Positions 1 to 6,433 of a stretch of 12,673 nucleotides of DNA are shown here, piece by piece. A program made the position numbers and the translations under genes. Below the pieces are notes generated by a model. It made no database searches, had not been told where the DNA came from, and saw only the letters and a program-made list of their open reading frames with translations. This stretch comes from DASQUK01 sp046723645 (lineage in GTDB: Bacteria > Actinomycetota > Acidimicrobiia > Acidimicrobiales > VFJN01): contig JBKOUY010000194.1 in the NCBI GenBank assembly GCA_046723645.1, positions 1-12,673 of the forward strand. The letters are read 5' to 3'. Within the stretch, counting starts at the first letter, position 1; every line of letters begins with the position of its first letter.

Positions 1-14
1 AATCCCGTACGGTT

Positions 15-65
15 CGGTGCCCGCATGCGGGCCTATCCACTCGGCCTCTGAGTGCGGGGGCACCG
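15..65. other. structured non-coding leader with palindrome
   Basis: The non-coding start of the window holds a perfect 14-bp palindrome (19-32, GCCCGCATGCGGGC). Overlapping it is a larger fold in which 15-22 (CGGTGCCC) can pair with 58-65 (GGGCACCG) around an inner 5-bp hairpin (38-42 with 50-54). The two folds are mutually exclusive. It may be the terminator of a gene left of the window or a structured leader. There is no T-tract, and the pattern does not satisfy a tRNA cloverleaf. The pairing is seen; the function is unknown. Confidence 0.3.
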
Positions 66-91
66 GATCGCTCCCGGGGTGCTCCGCGGCG

Positions 92-97
92 TACCGT
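92..97 (+). promoter_or_regulatory. candidate -10 box of a leaderless promoter
   Basis: TACCGT lies 8 bases before the GTG at 106. This is the spacing expected if transcription starts at or next to the start codon. No Shine-Dalgarno sequence precedes the GTG and no convincing -35 box is visible. The same TAnnnT arrangement recurs before three other genes in this window. Confidence 0.3.
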
Positions 98-105
98 TGT
101 CCGCT

Positions 106-993
106 GTGCCGGACAAGCGCCAGACCTCCAAGCAGCGCCGGGCCGCCCGCAACCGGGCATCGCGTGACGCGCTCGCCGCCCGTCGGACAAACGCCGTGAC
201 CGGCGCGACCGCCTCGGCGTCGTCACGAACCTCCAGCGCCGGGTCGGCAGCCGCAGGCTCCGGGAGGGGCGCGGGCGCCAGCGCCGGCCGGGCCGGTTTC
301 GGCGGCCTGCTGGGCGCCAGGGGCAACCGCCGCCCCGGGGACCTCGCGGTGGTCGCTGCGCTCGGGCTGGCCGTCGTGTCGGCGGTGTCGGTGCTGTTCT
401 TCACCAGGGTGCCGGTGGACGACCGGGGCGAGCCGCTGCCCCAGAGGTTCCGGGGCGTGGCGGAGTCCGCCCGCGAGGCCATCACCGGCCAACCGTTGCC
501 CGATGAGAAGACGTCGCTCGTCGACGCCTTCGGTCCCGGGATCCTGCTGCCCATCGCGCTCCCGGTCGTGGTGGCTGGCGTCGCGTTCTGGGCGAATCGC
601 CGCCCCAATCGCGCGCGACTCCTGATGTACGCGATGGTGGCGATGGCGGTGGTCGTGCTGTTCGCCGGTGTGATCGGCCAGTACTTCTTCCCGTCGCTGA
701 TCGCCCTCGCCATCGCGACCTACCAGGTCCGCAAGGCCGACATGCCGGCCCGCGCCGCCGAGCGGGCGGCGCCGACACGCGGGCGCCGCGGGGTCATCGA
801 CGCCGAGTCCGAGGAGGTCGAGGACGAGCGTGTCGACGCCGGCCCCGACCCCGATGGCGGCGGCGACGAGGCCGGGAGCGACGCGCGCACCGACCCGCTG
901 GCCGAGCTCGAGGCCGAGCTGGAGGCCGAGGAGCGCGCCGGCGGAGGTGGGGGAGACGGTGGTCGCTCCCGCGGCTCGACACCCGAGGGGTGA
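106..993 (+). CDS. membrane protein of unknown function
   Basis: This 295-residue protein matches no family I can name. The GTG at 106 is preferred to the ATG at 52 because it gives the N-terminus MPDKRQTSKQRRAARNR, which looks like a true start, and because a -10-like TACCGT sits 8 bases upstream. The first ~70 residues are basic and Ala/Gly/Ser-rich, probably cytosolic and disordered. Hydrophobic segments follow at about 80-101, 144-162, 172-193 and 194-208, so three or four membrane spans are likely. The C-terminal ~75 residues are strongly acidic (ELEAELEAEE followed by a glycine run) and probably cytosolic too. Its stop overlaps the start of the acylphosphatase gene, so the two are probably co-translated. 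The opposite charges of the two tails suggest a scaffold or an RNA- or protein-contacting role, but that is speculation. Confidence 0.7.
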   Translation: MPDKRQTSKQRRAARNRASRDALAARRTNAVTGATASASSRTSSAGSAAAGSGRGAGASAGRAGFGGLLGARGNRRPGDLAVVAALGLAVVSAVSVLFFTRVPVDDRGEPLPQRFRGVAESAREAITGQPLPDEKTSLVDAFGPGILLPIALPVVVAGVAFWANRRPNRARLLMYAMVAMAVVVLFAGVIGQYFFPSLIALAIATYQVRKADMPARAAERAAPTRGRRGVIDAESEEVEDERVDAGPDPDGGGDEAGSDARTDPLAELEAELEAEERAGGGGGDGGRSRGSTPEG

Positions 994-1301
994 GATCGCC
1001 GGAATCGGATCCGGGCGCCGTCGTCCGCGTGCGGGCGGTGGTCGCGGGCCGGGTCCAGGGCGTCTGGTTCCGCGAGAGCTGCCGGCGTGAGGCCGAACGC
1101 CTCGGCGTGACCGGGTGGGTGCGCAACCGGGCGGACGGCTCCGTCGAGATCGAGGCGCAGGGCAACCGGGCGGCCGTCGGTGCGCTGGTGACCTGGGCCC
1201 ACGAGGGTCCCCGGCTGGCAGTCGTCGAGTCCGTCGCCGTCGAGGCGTTGGCGGTCGAGGCACACGGGACGCCGGCGACGCGCCATTTCGCCGTCCGCTG
1301 A
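990..1301 (+). CDS. acyP: acylphosphatase
   Basis: Acylphosphatases hydrolyse the carboxyl-phosphate bond of acyl phosphates such as acetyl phosphate and carbamoyl phosphate in the cytosol. The 103-residue product carries the family signature GRVQGVWFR at residues 20-28, whose last arginine (R28) binds the phosphate. It also has WVRNRADGSVE at 43-53, whose asparagine (N46) positions the attacking water. The family usually has about 90 residues, and the extra length is a short N-terminal tail. The GTG start at 990 shares bases with the TGA stop of the upstream membrane protein (GTGA), which is typical of translational coupling. A GTG at 1029 would give a more usual length but cuts into the first beta strand, so 990 is preferred. 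It converges with the PEBP lipoprotein gene 22 bases away. Confidence 0.92.
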   Translation: MRSPESDPGAVVRVRAVVAGRVQGVWFRESCRREAERLGVTGWVRNRADGSVEIEAQGNRAAVGALVTWAHEGPRLAVVESVAVEALAVEAHGTPATRHFAVR

Positions 1302-1323
1302 GGAGCTGACCGAATGCCCGCGC

Positions 1324-1983
1324 CTACGGTGCTGCCGCCGTCCCGCTGAGCGCGGCGGACGCCAGCACCGTGGCCGACTCGAGCTGACCGGCCGCCTCCG
1401 CGCCGCCCGCACCCGCAGCCAGCCCGCTCGGCTCGGCCAGCGCGTAGAGCCGGAAGTCGTAGTTGTGGGTGCCCGAGGGCGGGCAGGGTCCCGACCAGCC
1501 CCGGCGCCCGAAGTCGTTGAGCCCCTGGACCGCCTGGGACGGCGGGTCGCCGCGAGCCAGCCCGGTGCCATCGGGCGGCAATCCGGCGATGACCCAGTGG
1601 ATGAAACCGTCGGCGTCGGGGTCGCGGACCACCAGCGCGAGCTCGGCGGTGCCGCCCGGGACCCCGGTCCAGGCCAGGGGCGGCGACACGTCGTCGCCCA
1701 CGCACGTGTACTCGGGCGGGATCGGCTGCCCGTTGCCGAACGCAGGGCTGGTCAGCCGCAGCGTCGTGGCCGTCGTCGGTGGCGCCGTGCCCCCGGAGCC
1801 CTGGTCGTCGCCGGTTCCGCCCCCGGTGCCCGCGACCACCTCGGTGGTGGACGGCGCCACCGAGGAGGTCGTGCTCGCCGACGTCGTGGTCTGGTCGGGG
1901 CTCGGGGCGCGCAGCTCCCGGCCGTCGTCGCCGCACCCGGCCACGAGGAGCGCCACGGCACACGTCACCAACACCCCGCGCAT
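1324..1983 (-). CDS. lipoprotein of the PEBP family (YbhB/YbcL-like)
   Basis: This 219-residue protein is a phosphatidylethanolamine-binding-protein-like domain exported as a lipoprotein. Residues 1-17 form a signal peptide with a clean lipobox, LVAGC, so Cys17 should be lipidated and anchored outside the membrane. Residues 20-74 are a Thr/Ser/Gly-rich flexible linker. The PEBP domain follows, with its ligand-site motifs DPDADGFIHW (121-130) and GPCPPSGTHNYDFRLYAL (165-182). Bacterial YbhB-type proteins have no settled biochemical role, and phospholipid or small-anion binding is assumed from the fold. No Shine-Dalgarno sequence is visible before the ATG. The gene is transcribed divergently from the STAS gene and convergently with acyP, and its stop codon touches a strong hairpin (1326-1371). 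Confidence 0.88.
   Translation of the reverse strand: MRGVLVTCAVALLVAGCGDDGRELRAPSPDQTTTSASTTSSVAPSTTEVVAGTGGGTGDDQGSGGTAPPTTATTLRLTSPAFGNGQPIPPEYTCVGDDVSPPLAWTGVPGGTAELALVVRDPDADGFIHWVIAGLPPDGTGLARGDPPSQAVQGLNDFGRRGWSGPCPPSGTHNYDFRLYALAEPSGLAAGAGGAEAAGQLESATVLASAALSGTAAAP
1326..1371. terminator. long hairpin over the 3' end of the PEBP gene; possible bidirectional terminator
   Basis: ACGGTGCTG (1326-1334) pairs perfectly with CAGCACCGT (1363-1371). CCGCCG (1335-1340) pairs with CGGCGG (1353-1358), leaving a 4-base bulge and a 12-base loop. That makes 15 GC-rich pairs starting at the stop codon of the PEBP gene, 25 bases past the stop of the convergent acyP gene. No T-tract follows on either strand, so factor-independent termination is uncertain. 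The pairing is seen and the role is inferred. Confidence 0.4.
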
Positions 1984-2143
1984 CGGCCGAGTGTGTCAGG
2001 TTCGGGGTAGGCAGGGCCGTCAGGGTGCGCGACGACCGCGTTCGGCCCTCGGCTCGAGGCTCCTGATTGCCCCCGCCGTGCCCAAAGTGGTGGCTCCAGC
2101 GATGACAGTGGTGGGCATCGACAGGCCGTTGGGCGGATCGGGC
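1984..2143. other. divergent intergenic region between the PEBP and STAS genes
   Basis: This 160-base gap must hold promoters for both neighbours, but no convincing -35/-10 pair or operator-like inverted repeat is visible. On the minus strand CACACT sits 6 bases before the PEBP ATG and could be a degenerate -10, but it lacks the leading TA. An in-frame ATG at 2102 would extend the STAS protein by 14 residues. Confidence 0.3.
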
Positions 2144-2503
2144 ATGGCGGACGACGAGCACTTCCCGGACAGCGACGACTTCCCGGACCACGAGCTGCTA
2201 CGCATCGAGACCGTCGGTGATCGCACCGGCGCGACGGTCATCGTGGTCGGCCATCTCGACGAGCAGAGCTCCGGGCGCCTCCTCGACGCGGTCGAGCGGG
2301 TGCTGGCCACCCGGCCCCCGGCGATCGCCATCGACGCCAGCGGCCTGACGTTCGTGAACTCGTCCGGCCTTGCGGCGCTGCTGAGGGCCCGTCACGCCGT
2401 GATGACGGAGGCGGGCTTGGCATTCCGCATCGTCGACCCGTCGCCGGCCCTGCGGCACACGGCCGAGCTGGCGGGCTTCGAGCAGCTGCTGGGCGACGGG
2501 TGA
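2144..2503 (+). CDS. STAS-domain protein (anti-anti-sigma-like)
   Basis: This 119-residue protein is essentially one STAS domain, the fold of anti-sigma-factor antagonists such as SpoIIAA and RsbV. After an acidic N-terminal tail (1-17) the beta strand TVIVVGHLD lies at 31-39. The diagnostic segment AIAIDASGLTFVNSSGLAAL follows at 60-79. In family members the serine of the SSGL motif is phosphorylated by a partner kinase; here the candidates are S73 and S74, and the preceding residue is Asn72 where SpoIIAA-type proteins have Asp. No cognate anti-sigma kinase or sigma factor lies nearby, so the partner is unknown. ATG 2144 is chosen because GGGCGGA lies 6 bases upstream; ATG 2102 is possible. 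It precedes the transporter gene on the same strand by 83 bases, and linkage to it is not shown. Confidence 0.85.
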   Translation: MADDEHFPDSDDFPDHELLRIETVGDRTGATVIVVGHLDEQSSGRLLDAVERVLATRPPAIAIDASGLTFVNSSGLAALLRARHAVMTEAGLAFRIVDPSPALRHTAELAGFEQLLGDG

Positions 2504-2586
2504 GGCGCAGCAGCCGGCCCGGCGTGTTGCAGACTGTCCGCGCTCGGATGGGTAGACCCTCGATCAGCTCGTGAAGCACTGCAGCG

Positions 2587-3819
2587 ATGCGAACGCTCTT
2601 GCCGCCAGCGGCGCGGTTGCGCGCACTCCTGGGGCCGGACGCGGCCGGCGTCCGGCAGAGCCTCGTCGCGCTCGGGCTGAACTCGAGCACCAGCTTCGTG
2701 GCCGGTGCGTTCCTCGGGTCGATCACCGGGACGCTCGACCGTTACCCGGGCCTGTTGGTGCTGGTCCCCGCCGCGATCGGGCTCCGGGGGAACATCTTCG
2801 GATCCTTCGGCAACCGGCTGTCGACGTCGATCCATGCCGGGACGTTCAGGTGGTCGCTGCGACGCGAGACCGTGCTGGGCCAGAACGTCCTGGCCTCGAT
2901 GTTGCTCACGATGGCGATCTCGCTCGCGCTGGCGGTCGTCGCCAAGGCGATCGCCGTCGGCCTCGGGCTCACCGACTCGATCGACCTCTTGTCGATGTCG
3001 ACGGTGTCGATCGTCGGTGGAGTGCTGGGTTCGCTGGTGGTGCTGGGCGCGGCGCTCGCGCTGACCGGGGGCGCGGTCCGCTACGGCTGGGACCTCGACA
3101 ACGTCACCGCCCCGCTGGTCTCGACCCTGGGTGACGTCCTGACGCTGCCGGCGCTGTTCCTGGGCACGCTGCTGCTCGGGATCCCGGTCGTCACCCCCAC
3201 GGTGGGCGGGGTCCTGGTCGTTGCCTCGCTCGTCCTGCTCATCGTGGGCTGGGAGTCATCGAGCGAGGGCCTGCGCCGCATCGTCCGGGAATCGGTGCCG
3301 ATCCTGGTGCTCGCGGGGTGCATCAGCGCGCTGGCAGGCGTCACGCTCGAGAAGTCGTTCGTCAGGTTCGAGGCCCTGCCCGCGCTGCTGGTCCTGGTCC
3401 CGGCGCACCTGTCCAGCTCGGGCGCCCTCGGCGGCATCCTGTCGGGCCGGCTGTCGTCGAAGCTCTTCCTGGGCCTGGTCGAGCCGGAGGCCAGCCCCAA
3501 CCGCGAGGCCCGCAGGGACATCTCCCTGGTCCTCCTCCTCGCCGTGCCGGTGTACGCCTTCAACGGGTTCGGCGCCCACTGGGTCGCCCGTGCCCTGGGG
3601 GAGGCGAGCCCCGGGCTGGCCCAGATGGTCGGCGTCTCCCTGATCGGCGGGGCGCTGGCCGTGGCGTTCGTCGTGACCGTGGCGTACTACGGCACGCTGG
3701 CCGCCTACCGCACCGGCGTCGATCCCGACACCTATGGCATCCCGGTCGTCAGCTCTTCGGTCGACTTCGTCGGCGCCTTCACCCTGATCATCGCCATCGC
3801 CCTGCTGGGGCTCTCCTGA
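2587..3819 (+). CDS. duplicated MgtE/SLC41-type divalent cation transporter
   Basis: This 410-residue polytopic membrane protein consists of two tandem MgtE-type transport domains with no N-terminal CBS/MgtE-N region, the SLC41-like architecture. The halves are clear repeats: PGLLVLVPAAIGLRGN (54-69) matches PALLVLVPAHLSSSGA (265-280). DLDNVTAPLVSTLGD (169-183) matches DPDTYGIPVVSSSVD (379-393) with identical D-x-D, P and D spacing. D183 and D393 probably correspond to the conserved aspartate of the MgtE ion pathway. Mg2+ is the likely substrate, though Co2+ or another divalent ion is possible. Hydrophobic segments include about 103-126, 141-162, 184-221, 236-252, 311-327 and 345-372. The upstream 83 bases show TTGCAG (2527-2532) and GGTAGAC (2551-2557), at best a weak promoter. 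The start codon lacks a clear ribosome binding site. The PhoU-RCK_C gene follows after 30 bases. Confidence 0.9.
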   Translation: MRTLLPPAARLRALLGPDAAGVRQSLVALGLNSSTSFVAGAFLGSITGTLDRYPGLLVLVPAAIGLRGNIFGSFGNRLSTSIHAGTFRWSLRRETVLGQNVLASMLLTMAISLALAVVAKAIAVGLGLTDSIDLLSMSTVSIVGGVLGSLVVLGAALALTGGAVRYGWDLDNVTAPLVSTLGDVLTLPALFLGTLLLGIPVVTPTVGGVLVVASLVLLIVGWESSSEGLRRIVRESVPILVLAGCISALAGVTLEKSFVRFEALPALLVLVPAHLSSSGALGGILSGRLSSKLFLGLVEPEASPNREARRDISLVLLLAVPVYAFNGFGAHWVARALGEASPGLAQMVGVSLIGGALAVAFVVTVAYYGTLAAYRTGVDPDTYGIPVVSSSVDFVGAFTLIIAIALLGLS

Positions 3820-3849
3820 TCCGCCTATCGTCTGAGGTCGATACCCGCA

Positions 3850-5082
3850 ATGGACGACAGACCCCGAAATCTCCGGGCCATGCTCGCCGAGGTCAAGGAC
3901 CTCTCGGAGCTCATGGTCGATCTTGCCTACGCCGCCCTCTACTTCGGCGATCCCGACATGGCCGAGGAGGTCGGCGCCCTCGACGAGCGCATGGATGCGC
4001 TGGTGCACGACATGCGCTCCGTGTGCGTCATGGCCGCCCGCAACCCCCGCGAGGCCGACGCCATGGCATCCGTCCTGCAGGTGATCTCCGCCATCGAGCG
4101 CATCGCCAACTCTGCGACCGACATCGCCCGGATCGTCACCCACCGGCTCGGCATCCCCCGCGAGCTCGTCGCCGACCTCTCCAACGCCGAGGAGGTATCA
4201 CACCGGGTCCGGGTGCGCGACGGCTCACATCTCGCCCGCCGCCCGCTGGCCGACCTGGAGCTGCCGGTGCAAACCGGCATGCGCATCGTCGCCATCCGCC
4301 GCGACCGGGAGTGGATCACCGACGTCGAGGGCGAGGAGATACTGCTGCCCGGCGACGTGCTGTTCCTGCGGGGGTCCCCGGCCGGCATCACCCGACTGCG
4401 GGAGCTCGCCGCCGCCCCCCTGTGGGAGCCGCCGACGCCGCCGGAGGACGGCACGCTCACCGACCTCGACCGGGCCATCGACGTGCTGGTCGAGATGAAG
4501 AACGTCTCGGAGACGGCCGTCGGGCTGGCGTACTCAGCCCTGGTGCTGCGCGACCTGGGGCTCGCCGCCGAGGTGCGGCACCTCGAGGACCGGCTCGACG
4601 AGATGAAGGACCGGCTCGAGCTCTGGGTGCTCCGCGCCAGCTCGGGCGACATCGACCCGTCGCCGCTGCGGGGGCTGCTGCACCTGTCCCAGGCCGCAGA
4701 GGACCTGGGCGATGCGGCGCAGCAGATGGTGTGGCTGATCGAGAAGCACGAGGAGGTGCACCCGATCATCAAGATCGCGCTGGGGGAGAGCGACGAGGTG
4801 GTGGTGCGGGTGCCCGTCGCCCTGGCATCGCCGGCCGACGGTGCGACCCTCCACGATCTCCAGCTCGACGTCGATCCCGGGTTCCACGTGCTCGCTGTGC
4901 GGCGCGGCGGCCGCTACATCTACTCCCCGCGCGGTCACGTCGAGCTGCACGCGGGGGACGAGCTGATCGCCAGCGGCCCCGACGAGGGACACCCGCTGCT
5001 CGCTGCCCGCCTGGGCTGGCGGCTCGAGGAGGACGAGGACACGGGCCAGGAGCGGCTCGAACCCCTGGCCGGCGTCAGCTAG
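3850..5082 (+). CDS. duplicated PhoU-RCK_C (TrkA-C) regulatory protein
   Basis: This soluble 410-residue protein has the order PhoU-like helical domain (about 10-105), RCK_C/TrkA-C (about 115-190), PhoU-like (about 205-305) and RCK_C (about 315-390). The halves align: EVKDLSELMVDLAYAALYF (14-32) resembles EMKNVSETAVGLAYSALVL (215-233). RCK_C units bind ligands such as c-di-AMP or ions in potassium channels and antiporters, and PhoU-like helices contact transporters in other systems. Because it follows the duplicated transporter by 30 bases on the same strand, and each partner has two repeats, it is probably the cytosolic sensor that gates that transporter. It is not the classical phosphate regulator PhoU, as no pst gene is nearby. 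A GAGG lies 12 bases before the ATG, a rather long spacing. The ligand cannot be told from sequence. Confidence 0.88.
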   Translation: MDDRPRNLRAMLAEVKDLSELMVDLAYAALYFGDPDMAEEVGALDERMDALVHDMRSVCVMAARNPREADAMASVLQVISAIERIANSATDIARIVTHRLGIPRELVADLSNAEEVSHRVRVRDGSHLARRPLADLELPVQTGMRIVAIRRDREWITDVEGEEILLPGDVLFLRGSPAGITRLRELAAAPLWEPPTPPEDGTLTDLDRAIDVLVEMKNVSETAVGLAYSALVLRDLGLAAEVRHLEDRLDEMKDRLELWVLRASSGDIDPSPLRGLLHLSQAAEDLGDAAQQMVWLIEKHEEVHPIIKIALGESDEVVVRVPVALASPADGATLHDLQLDVDPGFHVLAVRRGGRYIYSPRGHVELHAGDELIASGPDEGHPLLAARLGWRLEEDEDTGQERLEPLAGVS

Positions 5083-5093
5083 AACGCCGAACT

Positions 5094-5133
5094 TGCGGTG
5101 GCTAGCGCCCCCATGAGGGCTCCAACTGCCGCA
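5094..5133. terminator. bulged hairpin between convergent genes; possible bidirectional terminator
   Basis: In the 66-base gap between the PhoU-RCK_C and dehydrogenase genes, TGCGGTGG (5094-5101) and GCCC (5107-5110) can pair with GGGC (5117-5120), CCA (5122-5124) and CCGCA (5129-5133). The result is a bulged stem with a 6-base loop. There is no T-tract. The convergent position supports a terminator role, but the fold is imperfect. Confidence 0.3.
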
Positions 5134-5148
5134 CGTTCGGGGGGAGGG

Positions 5149-6399
5149 TCAGATGTAGCCGCGCAGGCGCGTGGCCTGGGCGACGCGCTGGATACCGATG
5201 GCGAAGGCTGCCTGGCGCAGGGTCACGCCATGCTCCTCGGCGAATGCGAGCGTGTCGTGGGACGCCTTGGCCAGGCGGTCCGACAGCTCGGCCAGGAAGC
5301 GGTCTTCCTTCCAGGTGAACTGCTGGATGTTCTGCGTCCACTCGAAGTAGGAGCCGGTGACGCCGCCGGCGTTGGCCAGGACGTCGGGGATCACCAGCAC
5401 GTCGCGGTCGCGCAGGATCTTGTCGGCGCCGGGCGTGGTCGGGTGGTTCGCGGCCTCCACGACGATACGCGCGCGCACCCGGTCGGCGTTGTCCTCGGTG
5501 ATGACCGACTCCACGGCGGCCGGGACGAGCACGTCGACGTCGAGCTCGAGCAGCTCCGCATTGGTCAGCGGCTCGATGCCGTTGGTGCCGGCGAGGTCGG
5601 CCAGCGCTCCGCCGGACCGGACCATGGCGATGACCGCGGGCACGTCCAGCCCGTCGGGGCGGACGATGCCGCCGCCCACGTCGGAGACCGCCACCACGGC
5701 CGCACCGCGCTCCGCCAGCTCGTGGGCCACCCAGCTGCCGACTTGGCCGAACCCCTGCACGGCCACGCGCTGGCCCCGCAGCTCGACGTCCCGGTGGCGG
5801 CAGCAGGCGTCGAGCACGTAGACGACGCCGCGGCCGGTGGCGGAGTCCCGTCCCGGCGCCCCGCCCAGGTCCAGCGGCTTGCCGGTCACGATCGCCGGGC
5901 TGTAGCCGTGGACCGACGAGTAGGCGTCCATCATCCACGCCATCACCTGGCGGTTGGTGTTGAGGTCGGGTGCGGGAATGTCGCGGTAGACCCCGAGCAC
6001 GTGATGGATCGACAGGGTGAACCGCCGCGTCATGCGCTGCAGCTCGTCGGTGCTCATGCCGGTCGGATCGACCTCGATGCCTCCCTTGGCGCCGCCGAAC
6101 GGCAGCTCCATGAGGGCGGTCTTCCACGTCATCAGCGACGCCAGCGCGCGCACCTCGTCGAGGTCGGACCGGGGGTGGAACCGCACCCCGCCCTTGTAGG
6201 GCCCGCGGGCGCCGTTGTGCTGCACCCGGTAGCCCCGCGCGACCATCAGCTCGCCGTCGTCGAGCCGCACCGGCACCTGGACCGCCACCTCGCGATAGCT
6301 GGTGGTGAGGATGCCGTACAGGTCGTCGTCGAGGTCGATGACCCGCGCCGCCTCCGTGAAGTAGTGGTTGACCGCGTCGATCGCGGACTGATCGGGCAC
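5149..6399 (-). CDS. gdhA: Glu/Leu/Phe/Val dehydrogenase (glutamate dehydrogenase)
   Basis: This 416-residue enzyme belongs to the ~420-residue hexameric class of amino-acid dehydrogenases. It most likely interconverts glutamate with 2-oxoglutarate and ammonium using NAD(P). Visible motifs in order are GPYKGGVRFHP (66-76), the substrate lysine in TWKTAL (K93), the catalytic-lysine loop PFGGAKGGI (100-108, K105), the catalytic aspartate in PAPDLNT (D145), GRDSATGRG (183-191), the nucleotide-binding GFGQVG (216-221), and NAGGVTGSYFEWTQN (343-357). The start is the GTG at 6399, preceded at 5 bases by a strong GAGGAGG; longer open reading upstream would overlap the SPFH gene. It lies 34 bases after the SPFH gene on the same strand, so it is probably the last gene of the nfeD-SPFH operon. 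Leucine or valine specificity cannot be excluded. Confidence 0.93.
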   Translation of the reverse strand: MPDQSAIDAVNHYFTEAARVIDLDDDLYGILTTSYREVAVQVPVRLDDGELMVARGYRVQHNGARGPYKGGVRFHPRSDLDEVRALASLMTWKTALMELPFGGAKGGIEVDPTGMSTDELQRMTRRFTLSIHHVLGVYRDIPAPDLNTNRQVMAWMMDAYSSVHGYSPAIVTGKPLDLGGAPGRDSATGRGVVYVLDACCRHRDVELRGQRVAVQGFGQVGSWVAHELAERGAAVVAVSDVGGGIVRPDGLDVPAVIAMVRSGGALADLAGTNGIEPLTNAELLELDVDVLVPAAVESVITEDNADRVRARIVVEAANHPTTPGADKILRDRDVLVIPDVLANAGGVTGSYFEWTQNIQQFTWKEDRFLAELSDRLAKASHDTLAFAEEHGVTLRQAAFAIGIQRVAQATRLRGYI

Positions 6400-6404
6400 G
6401 GCGA

Positions 6405-6411
6405 CCTCCTC
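6405..6411 (-). promoter_or_regulatory. strong ribosome binding site fixing the gdh start
   Basis: GAGGAGG on the minus strand ends 5 bases before the GTG at 6399. It decides the start codon of the dehydrogenase, whose frame is open further upstream through the SPFH gene. Confidence 0.8.
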
Positions 6412-6433
6412 GGGGCGCCGAGGTTCCGGCGGG

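Noticed and set aside
1..70. A tRNA gene on either strand
   Set aside because: A 5-bp stem with a 7-base loop exists at 38-54, but the loop lacks the conserved U33 on both strands and no T-arm or acceptor stem fits.
1463..2143. N-terminal extension of the STAS protein to 346 residues
   Set aside because: The extension is antisense to the PEBP lipoprotein gene and has no domain-like sequence.
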